This document shows, piece by piece, positions 59,230 through 64,000 of a stretch of 64,000 bases of DNA. The notes beneath the pieces are model-generated. The model did not search any database. It was not told the DNA's origin and saw nothing but the letters and a program-made list of their open reading frames with translations. This DNA comes from Marinomonas communis (GTDB taxonomy: Bacteria; Pseudomonadota; Gammaproteobacteria; Pseudomonadales; Marinomonadaceae), in NCBI RefSeq assembly GCF_004363305.1, contig NZ_SNZA01000008.1, positions 1 through 64,000 on the forward strand, written 5' to 3'. How positions within the stretch are numbered: position 1 is the stretch's first letter; each line of letters opens with the position of its first letter. Position numbers and translations under genes: made by a program.

Positions 59230-62052
59230 ATGAGTGATTATAAATCAACGCTGAATTTGCCAGAAACCGCTTTCCCTATGCGCGGTGACTTGGCAAAACG
59301 TGAACCAGCGATGCTAAAACGCTGGCAAGATATGGACTTGTACAACAAAGTACGAGCAGTAAGCAAAGGCCGTAAATCTTTCATTCTTCATGATGGCCCT
59401 CCATATGCCAACGGCAGTATTCACATTGGTCACGCGGTTAACAAAATCCTCAAAGACATTATTGTTAAATCTAAAACCGTTAGTGGATACGATGCGCCGT
59501 ACATTCCTGGTTGGGACTGTCACGGTCTACCGATCGAGCACAAAGTTGAGCAAATGATCGGTAAAGCAGGCGATAAAGTGTCGTTCAAAGATTTTCGTGC
59601 GAAATGCCGTGAGTACGCTTACTCTCAGGTGGAAGAGCAGAAGAAAGACTTTATCCGTCTAGGTGTAATGGGCGACTGGGAAAACCCATACCTAACGATG
59701 AACTTTGTGACCGAAGCCAACATTGTACGCTCACTAGGCAAAATCGCTGAAAACGGCCATTTAGTAAAAGGCTTCAAGCCAGTTTACTGGAGTGTTGTCG
59801 GTGGTTCTGCACTGGCAGAAGCGGAAGTGGAATACCAAGACAAAACCTCTTTGTCACTAGACGTGCGTTACGCACCACAGGACGAAGCGGCGTTCCTTGC
59901 GAAATTCTCTGACGTTGAAGGTGAAGGCAAAGTCTCCGTTGTTATCTGGACAACCACACCTTGGACGCTTCCTGCGAGCCAAGCGGTATCGATTCACCCA
60001 GAATTCAACTATGTCCTAGTTGAAGTGGACATGGGCGCGGGTAAAGAGCGTCTAGTGTTCGCAGAAGACATGGTTGAAGGCATCATGCAGCGTTACGGTC
60101 ATGAAGAGTACCGTATCGTAGGTCGCGCAGTCGGTGCAGACCTTGGTGGCTTGGTGCTTAACCACCCATTTATGGAACGTGATATCCCAGTTTTACTGGG
60201 CGAGCACGTCACGGCAGATGCGGGTACAGGTTGTGTTCACACGGCACCTGATCACGGTGTAGACGACTTTAATGTTGGTCGTGCGAACGGTATCGGCACG
60301 ATCAACCTAGTACAAGATAACGGTGTGTACTCGGAAGCGGCGGGTGAGTTCGCCGGTATGCATGTGTACAAAGTAGACGATGCAGTGCTAGAAGCACTAG
60401 GTCGTAACAATGCCCTAGTGTTCCAGTCTAAGATTTTCCACAGCTACCCACACTGCTGGCGTACCAAAACACCTTTGATCTTCCGTGCAACACCGCAATG
60501 GTTTATCAGCATGGACGAAAAAGGTCTGCTTGATGACGCTAAAGAAGCGGTGAAAGGTGTGAAGTGGACACCTGCATGGGGGCAAAACCGCATGGAAGGT
60601 ATGTTGAACAACAGCCCTGACTGGTGTGTTTCGCGTCAACGTACGTGGGGTGTGCCAATTGCGTTGTTCATCAACAAAGAGACGCAAGAACTTCACCCTG
60701 AAACGCCACGCCTAATCGAAGAAGTTGCGCAGCGTATCGAAAAAGAAGGTATGGATGCTTGGTTCGAATTGGATGCAACAGAACTTCTAGGCGACGAAGC
60801 TGAAAAATACAGCAAAGTCACTGACACGCTAGATGTATGGTTCGACTCGGGCGTAACGCACTACTCAGTCATCGATCAGCGTAATGAGCTAAGCTTCCCT
60901 GCGGATCTTTACCTTGAAGGTTCGGATCAGCACCGTGGTTGGTTCCAATCATCGTTGAAAACATCGATCGCGATCCGTGGTGTACCGCCATACAAAGGTG
61001 TTCTAACACACGGTTTCACCGTAGATGGTGACGGCCGTAAGATGTCTAAGTCATTGGGTAACGTTGTATCACCACAAAAAGTGATGGAAACGCTAGGCGC
61101 TGACATTATCCGTCTTTGGGTAGCGGCAACTGACTACACGGGCGAAATGACGGTTTCTGATGAAATCCTAAAACGTGTCGCGGACGGTTACCGCCGTATT
61201 CGTAACACTGCTCGCTTCATGTTGGCGAACCTAAGTGGCTTCAATCCTGCAACTGATTTAGTGGCGCCTGAAAACATGATCGCGCTAGATCGTTGGATCG
61301 TAGATCGTGCAGCACAGCTACAGAAAGAAATTGACGAAGCGTACAACGAATACCAGTTCCACTCTGTGGTTCAGAAAATTCAAAACTTCTGTTCGTTGGA
61401 TCTAGGTGGTTTCTATTTAGATGTAATCAAAGACCGTCAATACACGACGCAAGAAGACAGCCTAGCACGTCGTTCTGCACAAACGGCGCTTTACCATATT
61501 GCTGAAGCCTTCACACGTTGGATCTCTCCAATCTTGAGTTTTACTGCGGATGAAATCTGGCTGTCACTACCAGGTGAGCGTGGTGAGTCTGTGTTCCTAG
61601 ATACTTGGTACGAAGGTTTGTTCGAGCTAAGTGGTGACGAAGCGCTAGGTCGTGAATTCTGGAAGCATGTTTTAGAAGCTAAGATGGCAACTAATAAAGT
61701 GCTTGAAGCGGCTCGTAAAGAAGGCAAGATTAAAGCCAGCTTAAGTGCCGAAATCACGCTTTACGCAGATGAAGCTCTAGTGGATACTCTATCAAAGCTT
61801 GATGATGAGCTGCGTTTTGTATTGATTTCTTCTGAAGCGAAAGTTGCGGCATTGGTTGATGCTCCGGCTGACGCAGTGGAAACTGAGCTGGAAGGTCTGA
61901 AAGTAGCGGTGGCTGTGACCGAAAACGAGAAATGTACTCGTTGTTGGCACCACCGTCCTGAAGTGGGCAAGCGCGAAGCTCATCCTGAACTGTGTGACCG
62001 TTGTATTTCGAACTTGCCGGAAGGCGAGGGCGAAGAACGCCACTTCGCTTAA
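59230..62052 (+). CDS. ileS: Isoleucyl-tRNA synthetase
   Basis: IleS charges tRNA-Ile and edits valine. I use ATG 59230 (940 residues, [21 protein letters not shown]. coli 938); an upstream TTG at 59209 is unlikely. The class I motifs [10 protein letters not shown] (HIGH) and [10 protein letters not shown] (KMSKS) are present. The CP1 editing domain contains [11 protein letters not shown]. The C-terminal zinc finger is CTRCWHH with CDRC. This is the mupirocin-sensitive bacterial type by overall layout. The TAA overlaps the lspA start. Confidence 0.98.
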   Translation: MSDYKSTLNLPETAFPMRGDLAKREPAMLKRWQDMDLYNKVRAVSKGRKSFILHDGPPYANGSIHIGHAVNKILKDIIVKSKTVSGYDAPYIPGWDCHGLPIEHKVEQMIGKAGDKVSFKDFRAKCREYAYSQVEEQKKDFIRLGVMGDWENPYLTMNFVTEANIVRSLGKIAENGHLVKGFKPVYWSVVGGSALAEAEVEYQDKTSLSLDVRYAPQDEAAFLAKFSDVEGEGKVSVVIWTTTPWTLPASQAVSIHPEFNYVLVEVDMGAGKERLVFAEDMVEGIMQRYGHEEYRIVGRAVGADLGGLVLNHPFMERDIPVLLGEHVTADAGTGCVHTAPDHGVDDFNVGRANGIGTINLVQDNGVYSEAAGEFAGMHVYKVDDAVLEALGRNNALVFQSKIFHSYPHCWRTKTPLIFRATPQWFISMDEKGLLDDAKEAVKGVKWTPAWGQNRMEGMLNNSPDWCVSRQRTWGVPIALFINKETQELHPETPRLIEEVAQRIEKEGMDAWFELDATELLGDEAEKYSKVTDTLDVWFDSGVTHYSVIDQRNELSFPADLYLEGSDQHRGWFQSSLKTSIAIRGVPPYKGVLTHGFTVDGDGRKMSKSLGNVVSPQKVMETLGADIIRLWVAATDYTGEMTVSDEILKRVADGYRRIRNTARFMLANLSGFNPATDLVAPENMIALDRWIVDRAAQLQKEIDEAYNEYQFHSVVQKIQNFCSLDLGGFYLDVIKDRQYTTQEDSLARRSAQTALYHIAEAFTRWISPILSFTADEIWLSLPGERGESVFLDTWYEGLFELSGDEALGREFWKHVLEAKMATNKVLEAARKEGKIKASLSAEITLYADEALVDTLSKLDDELRFVLISSEAKVAALVDAPADAVETELEGLKVAVAVTENEKCTRCWHHRPEVGKREAHPELCDRCISNLPEGEGEERHFA

Positions 62053-62564
62053 TGCTTATGACAGCGATGCTAAAACGAGTCCAGCGCTGGTGGGCGCTGG
62101 CAATCGCTGTTTACGCTCTAGATTGGATCACCAAGCAGAGCGTAGAAGCGAATTTACACTATGGGCAGGAGATTCCTCTTCTGCCTTTCTTTGATTTAAC
62201 GTTGCGATATAACACAGGCGCGGCTTTTAGCTTTTTGGCTGAAGCGGGTGGGTGGCAACGTTGGTTCTTTTCTTTGATTGCTATTGTGGTAGTAGTGGGG
62301 ATTAGTTGGCGCTTATCGAAGATAGGCCACACTCACAAACTCGAAGCATTGTCGTTAACACTGATTATGGCGGGAGCGATTGGTAACCTCCATGATCGTT
62401 TGGCGTATGGGCATGTGATCGATTTTATACAAGTTCACTGGCAATCCACTTGGTATTTTCCTGCGTTTAACATTGCCGACAGTGCCATTACCATTGGTGT
62501 CGTGTTAATGCTAGTAGAGGGGGTGTTTCAAAAGAGCCCCAAGGGTAAACAGAATGACGATTAA
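62052..62564 (+). CDS. lspA: Lipoprotein signal peptidase (signal peptidase II)
   Basis: LspA cleaves lipoprotein signal peptides before the lipidated Cys. ATG 62052 overlaps the ileS stop (TAATG) and gives 170 residues; ATG 62067 is possible. There are four membrane segments. The catalytic aspartates are in GNLHDRLAYG and FNIADSAITIG, and the NTGAAFSFL motif follows the first helix pair. If the OpgG-family protein is a lipoprotein, it would depend on this enzyme. Confidence 0.97.
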   Translation: MLMTAMLKRVQRWWALAIAVYALDWITKQSVEANLHYGQEIPLLPFFDLTLRYNTGAAFSFLAEAGGWQRWFFSLIAIVVVVGISWRLSKIGHTHKLEALSLTLIMAGAIGNLHDRLAYGHVIDFIQVHWQSTWYFPAFNIADSAITIGVVLMLVEGVFQKSPKGKQNDD

Positions 62565-62979
62565 CGAACAAAGCCGTATCACCTTGCACTTTGAATTGGC
62601 GCTAGAAGATGGCCAAATAATTGACTCGAATTTTGCGGGCAACGCAGCGCAATTCACTTATGGTGATGGCAGCTTATTACCTGACTTCGAAGCGGTCTTA
62701 GTAGGGTTGTCTGCAGGTGAAGAAGCAACGTTTACAATGCCACCAGAAAAAGCATTCGGTGCACGTAATCCTAGCAATATCCAGACTATGGCACGCAGCC
62801 AATTTGGTATGGATATCGAGGAGGGGATGGTGGTGTCATTTGCTGACTCGGCGAAAAATGAATTGCCAGGTGTGATTAAGTCCATCGGTGATAGTCAGGT
62901 TGAAGTTGACTTCAACCACCCTCTGTCCGGTCAAACGCTTACATACCGTGTGAAAATCATCGCTGTCGAGGAGGCATAA
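62554..62979 (+). CDS. fkpB: FKBP-type peptidyl-prolyl isomerase FkpB (SlpA-like)
   Basis: This is a proline isomerase and chaperone. The 141 residues show the FKBP core with an inserted IF domain ([20 protein letters not shown], then [10 protein letters not shown], about 49-78). The C-terminal block [16 protein letters not shown] is typical of SlyD/SlpA proteins. It lacks the His-rich metal tail of SlyD. It overlaps lspA by 11 bases and ispH by 1 base, so translation is coupled. Confidence 0.95.
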   Translation: MTINEQSRITLHFELALEDGQIIDSNFAGNAAQFTYGDGSLLPDFEAVLVGLSAGEEATFTMPPEKAFGARNPSNIQTMARSQFGMDIEEGMVVSFADSAKNELPGVIKSIGDSQVEVDFNHPLSGQTLTYRVKIIAVEEA

Positions 62980-63932
62980 TGTCTTTTGCTATCCAACTAG
63001 CGAATCCGCGTGGTTTTTGTGCCGGTGTGGATCGAGCTATTGAAATCGTGAACCGTTGTTTAGATATCTTCGAAGCGCCAATTTATGTTCGTCATGAAGT
63101 GGTTCATAACAAATTTGTTGTTGAGTCTCTGAAAAGTCGTGGTGCGGTATTTGTTAATGAGCTAGATGAAGTGCCAGATGACCAAATCGTTATTTTCAGT
63201 GCGCACGGTGTCTCGCAAGCTGTGCGAAATGAAGCGGATCGTCGCGGTTTGAAGGTGTTCGATGCGACTTGTCCATTGGTAACAAAAGTTCATATGGAAG
63301 TCGTGCGTTATTCACGTGATGGCATGGAGTGTATTCTGATTGGTCATGATGGGCACCCTGAAGTAGAAGGAACGATGGGGCAATATGATGCTTCAAATGG
63401 TGGTGCTATATACCTAGTTGAAACCCCTGAGGATGTCGCATCATTGGAAGTGAAAGATCCCTCTCAGTTGGCGTTTGTGACTCAAACGACACTTTCTATG
63501 GACGATACCTCTATTGTGATTGATGCGTTGCGCCAACACTTTCCAGAAATTCGTGGGCCTAAGAAAGACGATATTTGTTATGCCACTCAAAATCGTCAAG
63601 ATGCAGTGAAGACCCTGGCACAAGAGTGCGACCTTGTTCTAGTGGTTGGCTCGGTTAACAGTTCTAACTCAAATCGCCTACGTGAATTGGCGGGGCGCAT
63701 GGGGACGGAAGCACACTTGATTGATAATGCCAGTGAGATCAAGCCGGAATGGCTGCATGGGATTAAAGTGGTTGGCATTACTGCTGGTGCTTCGGCTCCT
63801 GAAGTATTGGTTAATGAAGTGATTGAACGCCTAAAAGCAGAAGGTGGTGAAGACCCACGAGAGTTAGAAGGGCGTGAAGAGAATGTTTCATTCTCTATGC
63901 CAAAAGAGTTGCGTATTGTTGAAGTACAGTAA
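62979..63932 (+). CDS. ispH: 4-hydroxy-3-methylbut-2-enyl diphosphate reductase
   Basis: IspH makes IPP and DMAPP in the last MEP-pathway step with an Fe-S cluster. The 317 residues (E. coli 316) carry the three cluster cysteines in [10 protein letters not shown] (Cys13), DATCPLV (about 97) and [11 protein letters not shown] (about 198). Substrate-binding [10 protein letters not shown] and SAHGVS are also seen. A GAGG site precedes the ATG. The products feed ispB, which lies in this same window. Confidence 0.99.
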   Translation: MSFAIQLANPRGFCAGVDRAIEIVNRCLDIFEAPIYVRHEVVHNKFVVESLKSRGAVFVNELDEVPDDQIVIFSAHGVSQAVRNEADRRGLKVFDATCPLVTKVHMEVVRYSRDGMECILIGHDGHPEVEGTMGQYDASNGGAIYLVETPEDVASLEVKDPSQLAFVTQTTLSMDDTSIVIDALRQHFPEIRGPKKDDICYATQNRQDAVKTLAQECDLVLVVGSVNSSNSNRLRELAGRMGTEAHLIDNASEIKPEWLHGIKVVGITAGASAPEVLVNEVIERLKAEGGEDPRELEGREENVSFSMPKELRIVEVQ

Positions 63933-63936
63933 TGTC

Positions 63937-63990
63937 TAATGCAGGCACTTTTGATTAATTAAAAGTTTTTCAAAAAAAGTGCTTGCATTA
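63937..63990 (+). other. Inverted repeat and stable-RNA-like -35 at the right edge
   Basis: TAATGCAGGCACTTTT (63937-63952) and AAAAGTGCTTGCATTA (63975-63990) are complementary except for one G-T pair. The right arm contains TTGCAT (63983-63988). The stretch AGTGCTTGCA...TTAAAAA closely resembles the start of the tRNA-Tyr promoter at about 6065-6081, so a tRNA or rRNA gene may begin just beyond the window. The -10 box is outside. Confidence 0.55.
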
Positions 63991-64000
63991 AAAATTTAGA

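Overview
This is a slice of a gammaproteobacterial chromosome. Gene order, protein lengths and AT-leaning codon use suggest a marine Oceanospirillales-type organism. A Marinomonas-like host is my best guess, made from memory of gene order and not from a search. Almost everything is housekeeping. I see no prophage, insertion sequence, CRISPR array, toxin-antitoxin pair or defence island.

Layout. Positions 1-138 hold the end of a 5S rRNA gene and its terminator. Positions 280-6066 hold a stand-alone periplasmic glucan protein (opgG/opgD family), a GNAT acetyltransferase on the minus strand, and a tight cluster of alpha/beta hydrolase, birA, coaX and a SPOR-domain protein. Positions 6141-6580 carry tRNA-Tyr, -Gly, -Thr and -Trp. 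The tufB gene that usually sits between the Thr and Trp tRNAs is missing. Positions 6621-36826 form one co-directional expression block: secE-nusG, rplKAJL-rpoBC, the str operon (rpsL, rpsG, fusA, tuf), then the S10, spc and alpha operons up to rplQ.

From 36954 the genes become mixed. uvrA has a LexA-type box. It is followed by an MFS transporter, ssb, a short MgtC-family membrane protein, smrA, a PreP-like M16 protease and two acyltransferases. fabB and fabA lie on the minus strand, then an alpha/beta hydrolase converging on ispB. Positions 52628-56058 hold rplU, rpmA, obgE, proB and dgkA; rpsT is on the minus strand. The right end is the murJ, ribF, ileS, lspA, fkpB, ispH series (envelope assembly, flavin synthesis, Ile charging, lipoprotein maturation, isoprenoids). 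An inverted repeat and a tRNA-like -35 element lie at the extreme right edge.

The most interesting material is in the untranslated gaps of the ribosomal operons. The best candidate for something undescribed is an 86-nt near-continuous hairpin between rpsN and rpsH (29760-29845). Others are a perfect 11-bp GC-rich hairpin between rpoB and rpoC, tandem hairpins around the str promoter, a structured rpsJ-rplC spacer, and a structured rplU leader. These are read by eye as complementary arms; no folding or conservation test was possible. I did not find a convincing new protein-based system.
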